Both the position numbers and the translations under genes were made by a program. A stretch of DNA of 64,000 nt, taken from positions 26,297,259 through 26,361,258 of the forward strand of contig CM042157.1 in the NCBI GenBank assembly GCA_023376005.1, in the 5' to 3' direction. The stretch is from Doryteuthis pealeii. Taxonomy: Eukaryota; Mollusca; Cephalopoda; Myopsida; Loliginidae. The notes beneath the pieces are model-generated. The model searched no databases. It worked only from the letters and a program-made list of their open reading frames with translations, and had not been told where the DNA came from. Shown piece by piece: positions 41,240-51,667 of the stretch (the stretch's first letter is position 1; every line of letters starts with the position of its first letter).

Positions 41240-41500
41240 ATATATATATTAAGAATGGAAAGGATTCCAACGGGCATGTTTATAACACCTAAGATTAATC
41301 GTAAACTCGATTAATTTAAAGTAACCCTGAAGAATCAATCGACGAAACTCGAGTAGGTTACTCCTTTCCATTCTTAAAATAAATTTATGCTCTACATTGT
41401 ATTGAGCACTTTGTATTTGTTTTTTCTCAACCTTAACCTCTGGATATTGTGCGCTTCTAACGATCGTTCTTATACCCACCGGTAAGTTAATACTTATACA
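41240..41500 (+). mobile_element. Hammerhead element, family T
   Basis: Short TA runs (41238, 41510) enclose arms AAGAATGGAAAGGA (41250) and TCCTTTCCATTCTT (41363). A hammerhead lies at the right arm. The following ~120 bp has no coding capacity. Confidence 0.55.
41320..41362 (+). ncRNA. Hammerhead ribozyme motif T1
   Basis: Helix I AGTAACC/GGTTACT gives 7 contiguous pairs, the longest here. CTGAAGA at 41327-41333, short helix II TC/GA with an A-C mismatch at the base, GAAA, helix III ACTCGAGT (8-nt palindrome), H17 = A at 41355. The predicted cut is 41355|41356. The base of helix II (10.1) is the main weakness. Confidence 0.72.
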
Positions 41501-41507
41501 TATACAA

Positions 41508-41529
<22 letters not shown>

Positions 41530-41539
<10 letters not shown>

Positions 41540-41770
41540 TAAGAAATTTGAAAAATTATGGGGTGAAGAAATTGATGGATGTTTTATAGATGACAGGAGA
41601 TGTCATAAAACATCAATCAATTTCTTCACCACATAATTCATCCTGATGAAGGTTTAATCCAACCGAAACGTTATTACGTCGATAAATAAATTCATCTTAT
41701 TTTTGGAACACTTGTTTTTTTCAAATTTCTTAATATTGTCGAATTTATTTCCATATTTACTCCCATATAT
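41530..41770 (+). mobile_element. Hammerhead element, family A (A3)
   Basis: A minus-oriented arm scrap (GGGTGAAGAAATTGATGGAT) and its inverted partner (ACATCAATCAATTTCTTCAC) precede the ribozyme. The 3' end TTAATATTGTCGAATTTATT then TA matches L1 and A1/A2. Confidence 0.68.
41634..41690 (+). ncRNA. Hammerhead ribozyme A3
   Basis: CTGATGA at 41643, extra A, helix II GGTT/AACC, GAAA, helix III ACGT-TATT-ACGT, H17 = C at 41680, predicted cut 41680|41681. Helix I: ATC/GAT, then further pairs TTA/AAT around a mismatch. Confidence 0.8.
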
Positions 41771-41950
41771 ATATGTAAAAATTATACAGATTTAAATATA
41801 ATTATTAAATTCATTGGCTAATTATTAACCAAAAAAAATAGAAAATAAAATCATATCATTTATAATTAAAAGAAATCAAAAGGAAGCAAATTAGAGTTAG
41901 GTAATTTTTTTAGTAAAATAAATCACCAATTATGATTGAGCCTATTCTAG
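41771..41950. other. AT-rich spacer
   Basis: No feature recognised. Confidence 0.4.
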
Positions 41951-41954
41951 TATT

Positions 41955-42180
41955 GACCACACCAATCGGAGTTTAATAGGTTTGAATTCAGAGTTTTTCT
42001 TCTCCTAGACTGGTTGCCTAACCAATATTAAAGAGAGCCCAGTCTGCCCTACTACTTACCCATAACTGGAGGGAGAGTAAATTGGCTTCAAAATTAATAT
42101 AGCAAAGAATAAATAGCCTCGTCCAGAAGTTGAACACGGCACGCAGAGTTTATTTCTAATGGTCATAACCGTTATTTAAA
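41955..42180 (-). mobile_element. SINE2, diverged
   Basis: On the minus strand: 3' half and core (AGAGCCCAGTCTGCCCTACT complement, CCATAACTGGAGGGAGAG) with a degraded head. Confidence 0.65.
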
Positions 42181-42366
42181 CAGCGCCACCTCAAATAAAG
42201 GATCGGCATGGAAATAACACGGAGTTTTTGTTGTTAAAAATTGATTGCCAAATAAAATTTCAAGAAAGAAGAGAAACAAAACAAAACAAGACAATATCAA
42301 AGAAAAACGGTAATTCAATTCTGAAATAAGATGAAACAATTTTTGAATAATGGACTCTGACAATTT

Positions 42367-42409
<43 letters not shown>

Positions 42410-42890
42410 TATATCCAGAAAAATATATATGTACATATGTCTCGAAATGATAGAGTTGAAACATAATATATATTCAATGGCATAAATAAAATACATATTA
42501 ATATTTAGGGATGGACAAAATAAAAAGAATGATTGAAAGAGAACAATCGAAAGGCGCCATTTTAGATTATCAGGAAAATCTCAACGAGTTTATGGGCAAA
42601 AATTACGAGGCAGGATCAAAAGAAGATACGCGGCCGTAGTATCTACTTTGTTTGTTTTTTTTTTATCAATTTAACAATAAACAAAAACAACTTCTCATCT
42701 TCATAGAAATTTTTAATGATATTTTGATATTGACTTTTGTAATTGCATTTGTCGCTTTTTGTAAATGATACTTCCAGCATCCTCTTGAAAAACTTCTGTT
42801 TTAGATTGTGATGAAGACAACGTGTCTGGAAAATCAATTCTAATCTGTTTTAATCTTCATCGAAATAGTTTACTTATTATATAAAACTCA
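42181..42890. other. Unassigned sequence with (TA)n
   Basis: TA at about 42370-42411. No gene or other repeat recognised. Confidence 0.4.
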
Positions 42891-42893
42891 TTT

Positions 42894-43135
42894 GAAGCCG
42901 CTTCTGCTCAGTCGGTAAAGTATCCGCCTCGGAATCGTAAGGTTCCTGGTTTGATACTGGTCCCGCCAACGCAGTGCACGAGTATCAAAGATAGGGTTAT
43001 TTTATCTCTGCGGTAAAGTAGGGAAGCTGACGGTAGTGCATTGATCCACCTCAGCAAAAACAATATCCCTGGTTTAGCGCTAGCAAAATAGGGATAGACT
43101 CCATCGTTGTCCTGTAGCGTAATTTTATAGTCTAC
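42894..43135 (+). mobile_element. SINE1-related, divergent subfamily
   Basis: Head GCTTCTGCTCAGTCGGTAAA and GGTTCCTGGTTTGATACTGG. The body keeps CTCTGCGGTAAAGTAGGG and CCTGGTTTAGCGCTAGC, with an ~18-bp insertion relative to other copies. Confidence 0.65.
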
Positions 43136-43765
43136 GGAAAAATTGGGGATTTCTAGGAGAAAGAGAGGAAGAAAAAATAAGAACAAAGGTTAAAATGTGG
43201 AAGAGTAATGTGCCAGTAATGTGACCAACGAATGACCCCGGAATAGGTTTAGAAATAACAACGGAAGTGCCGGATTTTGACCGGAAACGGATGTGGCTCT
43301 TCCACCCCCGGGGACGTGAAACGGAAGAATAAGAAAATCGGTCTCTTTTCGGCTAGGCTCGTGAGAAGCGGGTGAGACCTTTCGCGGCCCCCCTATGGGC
43401 TCGATATAGTAGTAGTAGCAAACATGGTTTATGACAGAGTAATTTGACCGTACCCCCTCTCTCTCTCTCTCTCTCTTTCTTTCTCTCTCTTTCTCTCTCC
43501 TTTCTCTCTCTCTGAAAAAGAACACACGAGCCTAGAAATAAATAACTGTGAATATATAAACTTGAGTGTATGTTGTTTCTGACCTAACAGCCACTAATAA
43601 CGGCGACTACTACTAACGGCGACTACTGCTACAACTGTCCAGATGACACACCTCATCCGGATACATATATCGTTCTGGAGTTATGCTACATGTTCGGCTG
43701 ATACCGACAATAGGCAACGCCTGCAACTTTTTTTATAGTACTCATTGTTCTATAGAGCTCAATGG
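43136..43765. other. CpG-richer block, possible LTR-like repeat
   Basis: 43265-43350 (TTGACCGGAAACGG, GAAAATCGGTCTCTTTTCGG) resembles the reverse complement of 63555-63650, and both lie next to CT/GA runs. No paired terminal repeats or pol frame are visible. A (CT)n run lies at 43456-43515. Confidence 0.35.
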
Positions 43766-43845
43766 AGGTGCGTGCTGTAATGGTTATGTTCGATACGGCG
43801 AGACGATTTCAAATCTTGAAGACGCTGTCTGAATTTTACATTGCG
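43766..43845 (+). mobile_element. SINE2-like tRNA head, old
   Basis: GGTGCGTGCTGTAATGGTTA with a weak B box (GATTTCAAATCTTG), then loss of similarity. Confidence 0.45.
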
Positions 43846-45240
43846 GTAAAAAAAATATTTATGTGACCTCTCATTTGGCCTTAGGGATTTTTAATGAAGC
43901 ATCCAGCGAGAATTGAACTCGCTAGTCAATAGTAGTGGTTATGTGAGACTAGCTTTTAGTCATGCAATTAATCAACTCACAAGACTTTTATTTTCTTGAT
44001 CAAGATTTATTCCTCTAGCCCATGTTCTTCCGCGCGGGGAGATAACAAACCCAGCAGCGGGATACACGTGCTCTCTGCTTCAGTGTCAGTTTGTATCTGA
44101 ATCTAACTAGTTACGTTTCTCATGAAGCGCGAGATTAGCGCCTCTCTAGGGGTCAGTTGGGGTCATCCAACGGAAATCTACCCGCCTACGCTTTTAACTC
44201 CAGCGAACCTATTTCAAACTAACTACAGGGTCTTGTCAATAACCCATGACACAACATATGTAATAAATACATATTGTTATCTGAATATCTCCACTCAAAA
44301 ATGACAACTATACTACTTTGTTGCACGATTGTCTGATCGTATTGTTGGGGTTATCTTCCCTTTGACTGGAAGAGTTATCTTTCCGCTGGGTTTCCGAACC
44401 GACCACCAGGGGACCTCTGGTATTTAAGCGCGGGTTTTGAAACTTCCTGTCTCTTTGCTACCTCTTCTCGTAGGTACCCACATGGGTTAGACACATTGTC
44501 ACATCCTTCTCGGTGGGGGCTTCTGCCCCCAACACTATGCAACTCTCCTGGGGGCTTCGGCCCCTCATCACTAGTAAGTTATTTTCTATGTACGGACTCT
44601 CCAGTCCTTTAATCTCTGCTGTTGTATGTTCATGTACATGTATTTCATTGTTACTATATCTTGTCGTATAAATGTGCAGTTTATTATATAAAATGTTATG
44701 TCCAGCCCACGTGTTGTAGTTTGTTTCGTTTCAACAAGTTATAACATTGTTATAACCTTGAACCTGACAGTATCAATGGATATACTTGCTATGGTGACAA
44801 AACACTGGCCGATTAATGTTATTATAATTTTGGTTGAACAACTATTTCTTTTGTGTGAAGCAAAATCTAGACATTTCTAAGTACTTCAGCCTATCAATAT
44901 TTGACTTAATTCATTCTCGAACACTTCTCACTTCGGGTAATATTCTCCAGTGACTAACATTGAAAAAGAAAGTTACATGTCTTCTATGCTTAGCAGGAGA
45001 CAAAAATATTAGCACTTAATAGTATCTAGGTTCACTGGATAATCCGTATTAATGCGGAGAGCTTTTAGTATGTTAATATTTTACTAGCAGGACCGGTGGA
45101 TATACCACAGTATGATAATATAATTACTACAAAGTTTGATTTAACCCCTAACCCTAACCCTAACAAATAACCGGATGTTGACGGTGTAAAGCGAAACATG
45201 TCCTACTGAATCCAGGTCGACCCCGGGGTGTTTAAAGGTA
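43846..45240. other. 1.4 kb unassigned; telomere-like scrap
   Basis: 45140-45165 contains three to four CCCTAA units. 44510-44570 has two GGGGGCTT..GCCCC hairpins. No supported gene; frames of 60 codons only. Confidence 0.4.
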
Positions 45241-45297
45241 ACTTGGACCGACTATTGTATAGAATACAACAAAAATCATACTAAGGTTTATAGTAAA

Positions 45298-45545
45298 GTA
45301 AAGTCGTCGAGGCGGCCTAATGTCGGTATCAGCCATACAGCGAGGGAATATATCCCCTTTTCACTAGCGCTAGACAAAGGAGATTATTTTAGCGTCTGAG
45401 ATGGAGCGCCACAACTACCAACAGCTCCTTACTTTACCGCACAGATCCCTGTGCTACTCATACGCTGAGTGGGCGAGGGCAGGTATCGAACTAGGAACCT
45501 TGTGGTTTCTAGCCGAACGTTCTACTGACTGAGTTAACCCGGCCC
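45298..45545 (-). mobile_element. SINE1, full length
   Basis: On the minus strand: head GGCCGGGTTAACTCAGTCAG and GGTTCCTAGTTCGATACC, body, and 3' end GCCGCCTCGACGACTTTAC. Confidence 0.82.
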
Positions 45546-45552
45546 TATGAGG

Positions 45553-45789
45553 TTTATAATACTGCTTACTGAGGTTTATAATACAGCTTAAAATACCATA
45601 AAAGCGATAAAAAGGTATGTACGATGCACTTGTTAAAACTAACACATTTTCTAAAATATAGGGTAGAATAAGACAGTTCTGCAAAGATATGATCCGAAAA
45701 AGTTTTAATTCTGAGTATAGATTTCTGAAGACTAGAAACATTATTCTAAAGTGTATGATTACAATAGTTTATGGTCGGGTGGTGGGGTC
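45553..45789. repeat. ~237-bp direct repeat, copy 1
   Basis: Nearly identical to 46139-46376 (GATGCACTTGTTAAAACTAA, TTTATGGTCGGGTGGTGGG). The R copy at 45791-46138 fills the space between the two repeats exactly. Confidence 0.8.
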
Positions 45790-45790
45790 A

Positions 45791-46138
45791 GTTTGGTTTG
45801 GTTTGTTTTGTTTTACGGCATATCAACCCCAGTGAGTCATTTAATGCCGATAAAGTTTTTAAATAAATCAATTCTAATGGATAAGACATTTTTTTTATAA
45901 ATACATTTTTCTATTTAACCCATAGATGGGACCCTAACAGGTACTACCACTCCGGGTCAGAGTGGACCAGGGAGCAATGGTGATGAAGGGGTGCTCCACA
46001 TTCCCCAAACCTCCAAAACTGGAACCTCACCATCAGATAGAGTTTAACGTCATTCCCAGGACATGTAGACCCGCAGCCACCGCCTTCTAGCACCCATATG
46101 ATAAAAAGGGATTGTGGCTTGCCATAAGGGCAATAGGG
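45791..46138 (-). mobile_element. Retroelement R, 5'-truncated
   Basis: From tail TTTGGTTTGTTTTG to CATAAGGGCAATAGGGT; ~95% like the full copy at 27791 by eye. It is positioned between two direct repeats. Confidence 0.8.
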
Positions 46139-46376
46139 TACAACAAAAATCATACAATGGTTTACAATATTGCTTAAAATACCATAAAAGCGATAAAAAG
46201 GTAATGTACGATGCACTTGTTAAAACTAACACATTTTCTAAAATATAGGGTAGAATAAGACAGTTCTGCAAAAATATGTTCCTAAAAAGTTTTAATTCTG
46301 AGTATAGATTTCTGAAGACGACAAACATTATTCTAAAGTGTATGATTACAATAGTTTATGGTCGGGTGGTGGGTTC
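46139..46376. repeat. ~237-bp direct repeat, copy 2
   Basis: See copy 1. The 5' junction reads TACAACAAAAATCATAC, the same as at 45258. Confidence 0.8.
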
Positions 46377-46644
46377 AGTGTCTACGCCACAGAAAAATTA
46401 TTGGGTACGAATTTTGCTTTTAATACAAAAAGATTTTCACAAGACGTAAAATATTTATAGATAATAGTCGAGAGCCAGAAACCCCTTCACAGAATAAAAA
46501 ATCTTCGGGATTTATTTTGTTTTGAATACAAAAAACTTACTCCAATACGTATAATAATGCTAGCTTATAGTCTGGGTTTATTATCTCGTCACAGAAAAAT
46601 ATTGGCAGCGGTTTTCGTTTTGTGTACAACAAGAATTACATTAA

Positions 46645-47273
46645 TCTTATTATAATGGAGATTGTGTGTTTTTCTGTATGTAACCGAAACTAAATCACTA
46701 CTCAAGTCACAATTCCCTTAGTTATTGACGTCACATTCACCATGAATGTATCCTTATTTTAACCTCAATTATTAATAAAATTGTTTTACATTATTAAGAC
46801 TGTTAACCATATCTACATACTAATAGCATGCAATTGTATTTATATATACAACAAAATAGCGGTTTACAGTGTGAACGGGAAGGCTAATTTGCATATTGAT
46901 ATTAAAAATGTAATTTTAATAGTTATATGCTTAGTATTATTGATTTCTAACTGTTTGGTTTTATTTTAATGAATATAAGCAAAAATCTCTTCAATAAATC
47001 TTAAATGAAATCCATTAACAAGAAAAGAAAACTGTCATTTTATTCTTTACTTCCTCTTTTAACTAAATACTTAAATTAGAAAAAATAACAATGAAAGACG
47101 GGAGTGATGGAAGAGTAAATTTCAGTTGTTCTATTCTTCGATTATATCCCCCTCTGTTTCAAATCATTTTATCTGTATTCTTATTTAGTTTCATTAGCGT
47201 TTCTAATTTAATACGATATTTCATTACATTAAAACTTAAATACTTGCACCCGGAGGGTGCATATATTTGCTAG
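46645..47273 (+). mobile_element. Non-autonomous Helitron, copy V2
   Basis: 629 bp, starts TCTTATTATAATGG, ends with hairpin GCACCC/GGGTGC and TTTGCTAG, flanked by A and T. The same length as V1, with substitutions only. It lies inside the decayed tandem array. Confidence 0.8.
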
Positions 47274-47332
47274 TACGTATAATAATGCTAGCTAATAATC
47301 TGGGATTATTACAAAAATTACACTAAGATTTA

Positions 47333-47710
47333 ATAATATATTTTTGAAGGCGAAATAATGCAAATTTATGTTTAAAAACATATCTATTTTATTTAAAAAA
47401 AATTTTTTTTGTCCTTAATATTTTCGGGCTATGCCCATCCCGCGAAACAAAACGCAACACGGGATCTGACGGAGTTTTACGATCTTTACCGAGCGGAAAT
47501 TTACAATCTTTGCCGAGCGTTTGAATTTACAGTAAAACATTCAACGGATTAACATCACAGTTGAGTTTAACAAACACAGATGAAAATTTTTCAACTCTCT
47601 GAAGATGGGCATAGCCCGAAAATATTAAGGACAAAAAAAAGAGAAAAAAATTAAATAAAAATTTTTTAAACATAAATTTGCATTATTTCGCCTTCAAAAA
47701 TATATTATTA
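47333..47710. mobile_element. Inverted-arm hammerhead element, family M
   Basis: Arms 47333-47433 and 47601-47705 are inverted copies (TTTTTGAAGGCGAAATAATG; CCTTAATATTTTCGGGCTAT) around a ~170-bp centre. The right arm holds the intact hammerhead; in the left arm the CTGAAGA side is replaced. Confidence 0.68.
47596..47632 (+). ncRNA. Hammerhead ribozyme motif M1
   Basis: CTGAAGA at 47599, extra T, helix II GGGC/GCCC with loop ATA, GAAA, helix III AATATT (palindrome), H17 = A. Helix I is short (TCT/AGG with one wobble). Confidence 0.62.
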
Positions 47711-47977
47711 CATTTTAATTAATGCTTCTAACACACTATAAAAATAAAATAAAAATCTTTATTACACTAAGATTTATAATACTGATTGTTCCTTCCAAGT
47801 CTGGAGCCACAAACTCCGCTAGAGAAGAGATATATTTTGGTGACATATTCTATTTTGAATACTTCAACATTTAAACTAAACCTATAATTATGCTAGCTTA
47901 TAGTCGGCAGTCAGTATCTCCCACATAGAAAACAGTTATTGTGTATGAATTTTGTTTTGAATTCAACACAATTAACA

Positions 47978-48020
47978 CCTTCTTCTTCTTCTTCTTCTTC
48001 TTCTTCTTCTTCTTCTTCTT
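47978..48020. repeat. (CTT)n microsatellite
   Basis: A pure CTT run within the decayed array, left of SINE2. Confidence 0.95.
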
Positions 48021-48025
48021 CACTT

Positions 48026-48272
48026 AAGAAAGCGCGTGGTGTAATGGTTAAAGTCATGGGAAATGGACTCGTCGCCCTTAGTTCAAATCCTTAGGAAAGG
48101 TATGAATCCTACTCTCCCTCCAGCTATGGGAAAATAGTAGGGTAGACTGGGCTCTTTAACCTTGGTTAGGCAACCGGTCTAGGAGAAGAAAACTCTGATT
48201 TAAAACCTGCTGAACTCCGCTTAAGAAATTGACCTTGTGTCGCATCCTGCTCGTGCGGATGGGTTGGTAAAT
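48026..48272 (+). mobile_element. SINE2 with internal deletion
   Basis: Head GCGCGTGGTGTAATGGTTAA and TAGTTCAAATCCTTAGG join directly to GGAAAGGTATGAATCC, skipping ~35 bp of the core. The 3' end GTGTCGCATCCTGCTCG is followed by a short TA tail. Confidence 0.78.
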
Positions 48273-48660
48273 ATATATACTAAACTTAGCCCTAACACTA
48301 GCCACAACACTCACACTAACCATACCCGTAAATGATTGAAAGAATTCATCATTTACGGATAGGGTTAGGGTGACTTCTATTACTAATACTAATGCGAAAT
48401 TCACACCGAACCATAGCCGTCAACTGAACCTTAACCATAGCCGTAAATGGATAAATGAAAAAAAAACTTCGAAATTCAAGGAAATTACACAATTTCTTCT
48501 TCTTTTTGGCAACATATTTTATTTTGAATACAAGATTTAAACAAAGACGTATAATTATGCTTGTTTATAGTCGGTCCTTCATAGAGAAAAAAAAAGGTTA
48601 TTAAGTACGAATTTGTTTTGAATAGAATAGAAATTACAATCCATAATCAAACAAATAAAA

Positions 48661-49130
48661 CATTCACCGCATTTTTAAATGTTTTAATTGCATCAAATTG
48701 CCGATGAAAACTAAAGTAGCGTGACGGAGTAGGTTGTTTGTAAATAACCAGAATGCTAGGGATCAATCGCGTGATGCAACTTCTATCAGTAGGTCGATTT
48801 GATCGTGAGAAGAAAGCGTGGGAGGACGAGACTTTTGACGTCCACGAAGACGCAGGATGAGGTTTCAGGATTTTTCAAGAGACAGTCGCCAGGATGATAG
48901 CGAAAAAAAACCCAAAAAAAAACCATCATTGTATTTTGTACACGTTCTAAGCTTGGAACTAAGATTACACTTCAAGACATCGGGGTTGAGTCTTAGGTAA
49001 ACGGATCCAGGAAATATAAGGTGTTTACCAGCAGGACCAGTGGATATACCACAGTATGATAATTTAATTAGTACAACGTTTGATATGTTTACTTAACAGC
49101 TATTTGTAAATTAGTTCAATATGTAAAAAA
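48661..49130. other. Spacer, nothing recognised
   Basis: GCAGGACCAGTGGATATACC at 49033 recurs at 45090 (ATACCACAGTATGATAAT shared), an unnamed short dispersed repeat. Confidence 0.4.
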
Positions 49131-49136
49131 AAAGGG

Positions 49137-49360
49137 GCGGGTTAGATAAGTCGGTAGAGCGTTCAGATAGAAACCACAATGTTCTTAGTTCAATACCGAC
49201 CCTCGCTAACTCAGCGTATGAGTAGCACAGGGATCTGTGCGGTAAAGTAAGGAGCTGATGGTAGATTAAAAAACAATCTTCTTGGTCTAGCGCTAGTAAT
49301 AAAGGGATAGACTCCCTCGCTGATTGGCTGATACCGACTTTAGGCCACCCCGACGACTCT
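49137..49360 (+). mobile_element. SINE1, near full length
   Basis: Head GCGGGTTAGATAAGTCGGTA, then TTCAATACCGACCC, body with a ~35-bp deletion after GCTGATGGTAG, and end GGCCACCCCGACGACTC. Confidence 0.78.
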
Positions 49361-49576
49361 TACTCTCTCTCTCTCTATCTCTATAATACTCTTGATTTAA
49401 CTCTCTCACACTCTTTCGAAAGGGGGAGGGGTTGTAAAATATTTACATTCGTTTGTAATTAAAGAAATATGTGGGAAAGGCTTTAAAACATCTACGTAAT
49501 TCGCCGACAAAAATGACAAAAACACGAGTCGGAAGATATCTAAGTTTGGTCAGAAATTACAAAAATATATTTTCGT
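49361..49576. other. Spacer
   Basis: A short CT run at 49360-49385; otherwise no feature. Confidence 0.4.
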
Positions 49577-49768
49577 AATTCCCTTATGCTGGGTATCGCC
49601 TAAGAAGCAGGGACGAACTCATAAGGGACGTTCTCCTGTGGACTCCCCTTAGTTAGACCAACACTGATATTGGTCTGAAAGTGAACCTGATAGTTCGACT
49701 GGAGTTCGAACTGGCTTGCAACAATATCTCAGTCCAGCTAGTTAACCGCTTTACCATGAGGACCCCCA
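49577..49768 (-). mobile_element. tRNA-derived SINE of a third family
   Basis: On the minus strand: A-box region CATGGTAAAGCGGTTAACTA and B-box region AGTTCGAACTCCAGTCGAAC, followed by ~110 bp unlike SINE1 or SINE2. It is the only copy seen in the window, so the family assignment is tentative. Confidence 0.5.
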
Positions 49769-50262
49769 AGTGTAAAGAGCAGTAACTATTATCCAATATT
49801 TGAAGGGATAATCGGTTTCATATCTTTCTAAAGAATATACCGTATTTGACGACATATAAGACGCACGGGCATATAAGACGCACCCCCGTTTCAGCAGGTC
49901 AGATTCAGGAAAAGAGTTTTTTTTAATGTATTTAAGCATATATTGTTGAAATCAGTCGAGCTGTGCATTACGCAAGCAGAGACATAGCTGTATAAAAGCA
50001 ATTTGGCAGTACAGGATAGGTAAAATTACAGAGCGTAAGCTGGGTTAGTGAACATCATAGAGTAGATTAGCTTAGGCTGATGGAAGGCGTCAAACTTCAA
50101 CTACGATGTATAAGACGCAGGGCAATTTTTTAAGCCAAAATTTTGGGAAAAAATGCGTCCTATATGCCGTCAAATACGGTAAGTACAATGGGAAATGCAA
50201 TCAGCCTCATACAGGATTTGAACTCGATTCCCCGTGTCCATTACCTTCGACGATAAATGTTC
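49769..50262 (-). mobile_element. SINE2 interrupted by a TA-target MITE
   Basis: The flanks 49769-49839 and 50180-50262 together form a diverged minus-strand SINE2 core and head. The break falls within the sequence that normally reads AAGGGTATTAGCGC. It documents the MITE empty site. Confidence 0.65.
49840..50179. mobile_element. MITE with TA target duplication
   Basis: 340 bp with inverted termini CCGTATTTGACGACATATA.. and ..TATATGCCGTCAAATACGG, flanked by TA on both sides (49838-49839, 50180-50181). Subterminal TATAAGACGCAC repeats occur. TA duplications point to the Tc1/mariner/pogo group, though the CCGTATTT terminus is not one I can assign. A second copy in opposite orientation lies at 62735-63148. 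Confidence 0.8.
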
Positions 50263-50465
50263 CACTGGTGTTACATAATTATTAGACATTAGATGTATTC
50301 ATAAACACATACAAAATGCACAATGCTTTTTTCGATACAAACACTTACACACTCTCATACTCACACCGCAAAAAAGATATTTGACGTCATATTTCAAACC
50401 GTTCATTTTTTCAACGTTCTTTTTTCTCAGACTTCAAATTTTAAAACAGACCGATAAACAAGGAC
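50263..50465. other. Spacer
   Basis: No feature recognised. Confidence 0.4.
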
Positions 50466-50635
50466 TATTACTCGCCTTTCTCCTTATTCTGAGATAAAAA
50501 GTTGTTGTCACCTTCCACATACCGACAACAGCCCTGAAGATGATCTAATTAAAAGATCGAAACACTGCAGCGTCGGCCAATAAACTCACCACTTAACACA
50601 TGTGTTTTTTTCAATTTTTTATTATACTACATGTT
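50466..50635 (+). mobile_element. Hammerhead element, family B, solo arm
   Basis: Matches the centre and right arm of 11700-12020: ACTCGCCTTTCTCCTTATTC, the ribozyme, AATAAACTCACCACTTAAC and a TATACTAC end. There is no inverted partner and no flanking TA. Confidence 0.65.
50530..50578 (+). ncRNA. Hammerhead ribozyme B2
   Basis: Helix I GCC/GGC, CTGAAGA at 50534-50540, extra T, helix II GATCT/AGATC, GAAA, helix III ACACTGCAGCGT (one mismatch), H17 = C. It pairs better in helix I than B1. Confidence 0.72.
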
Positions 50636-50926
50636 GAACTGAGGCTAACTCTGATAATTTATATTTACGGAGGAGGATATTTTAGTCAAAAAATGATTTT
50701 TACCATATGGGTTCGTCACTAGGAACATGAATCGAAAAGGCAGTCCATGGAATGGAAACATACTGATATTCCGATACCCTGGGGTATTCTGTTTGATTTG
50801 CTACCATTTTGAAAAGCCTAAAACAATTTTCTTTTACAAAATTGAAATATTCTTGCGATAAACCAATTATAAAGAATTTATTCAGTGTTTACATTTACGA
50901 AATAATAATTTCTTAAAAAAAATTCT

Positions 50927-50957
<31 letters not shown>

Positions 50958-51101
50958 AATGAATAGGGTGACTCTCATTAATTCCCTATATCATCATAAT
51001 ACCTGCGCGAGAAACTAAACCTCACATCAGATAGATTTAATTGTCATTCCCAGGACATTGTAGGACCCGCACCATCGGCCTTCTAGGACCCATATGTAAG
51101 A
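50636..51101. other. Spacer, (TA)n and R fragment before gap
   Basis: TA at 50929-50955. 51020-51100 matches R (GTCATTCCCAGGACAT) in the orientation of 27791, cut by the gap. Confidence 0.5.
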
Positions 51102-51111
51102 NNNNNNNNNN
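51102..51111. other. Assembly gap (10 N)
   Basis: Ten unknown bases. Sequence to the left is an R copy that stops abruptly, so the join may not be contiguous. Confidence 0.99.
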
Positions 51112-51274
51112 CGGGATAAAAACAAGAAGAAAACGTTGCCTTCAATTACAAACCTTTCAGCTTTAAATCAGCTCTTTTTGTTAAGCTTCAACTTCGTAAT
51201 CATTGATTGGCGTCTTTAGAATCGTCGTCAATCAAGATGAAGAAATTCGAAATTCTCTCAATATAAATATAACT

Positions 51275-51343
51275 CTCTCTTCTCTCTCTTCTCTCTCTCT
51301 CTTCTTCTTCTCTCTCTTCTCTCTCTATTATCATCTCTGTCCC

Positions 51344-51395
<52 letters not shown>

Positions 51396-51434
51396 GTAAT
51401 GTATTATGCTATATTCATAAATGGTCAAATTAGA

Positions 51435-51470
<36 letters not shown>
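51275..51470. repeat. (CT)n and (TA)n microsatellites
   Basis: CT at 51275-51328 and TA at 51344-51389 and 51437-51469. Motif Y lies at 51563-51605. Confidence 0.9.
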
Positions 51471-51667
51471 GGGGTTGGTGGGGTGTAATATTATTGGTAA
51501 TATATTGTACTAATATTTTTTTTTTAAAGTGGGCAAATTAGAGTATGTATATCTAATTTAAGAATAGCGTGGACAAGAAGTCAAGGCGCTGACATTTTCT
51601 CCCCTATGCCATTATCAACCATGTATTTGTTTTAAAATCACATGGCGAGAATTATATATTATATATA

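Larger units (their letters stand above)
45241..48660. repeat. Decayed tandem array carrying nested insertions
   Basis: Fragments of a recurring unit (TTGAATACAACAAAAATTAC, ATAATGCTAGCTTATAGTC, CACAGAAAAATTATTGGGTA) appear near 45255, 46139, 46380, 46545, 47270, 47745, 47885, 48530 and 48590. SINE1, R, a Helitron, a hammerhead palindrome, a CTT microsatellite and SINE2 are inserted between them. Confidence 0.6.

Noticed and set aside
43265..43560. Endogenous LTR element or promoter CpG island
   Set aside because: Only a short similarity to 63555-63650; no LTR pair, primer-binding site, polyprotein frame or adjacent gene.
45716..45740. CTGAAGACTAGAAAC in the 237-bp direct repeat
   Set aside because: Only three bases separate the boxes, so helix II is impossible.
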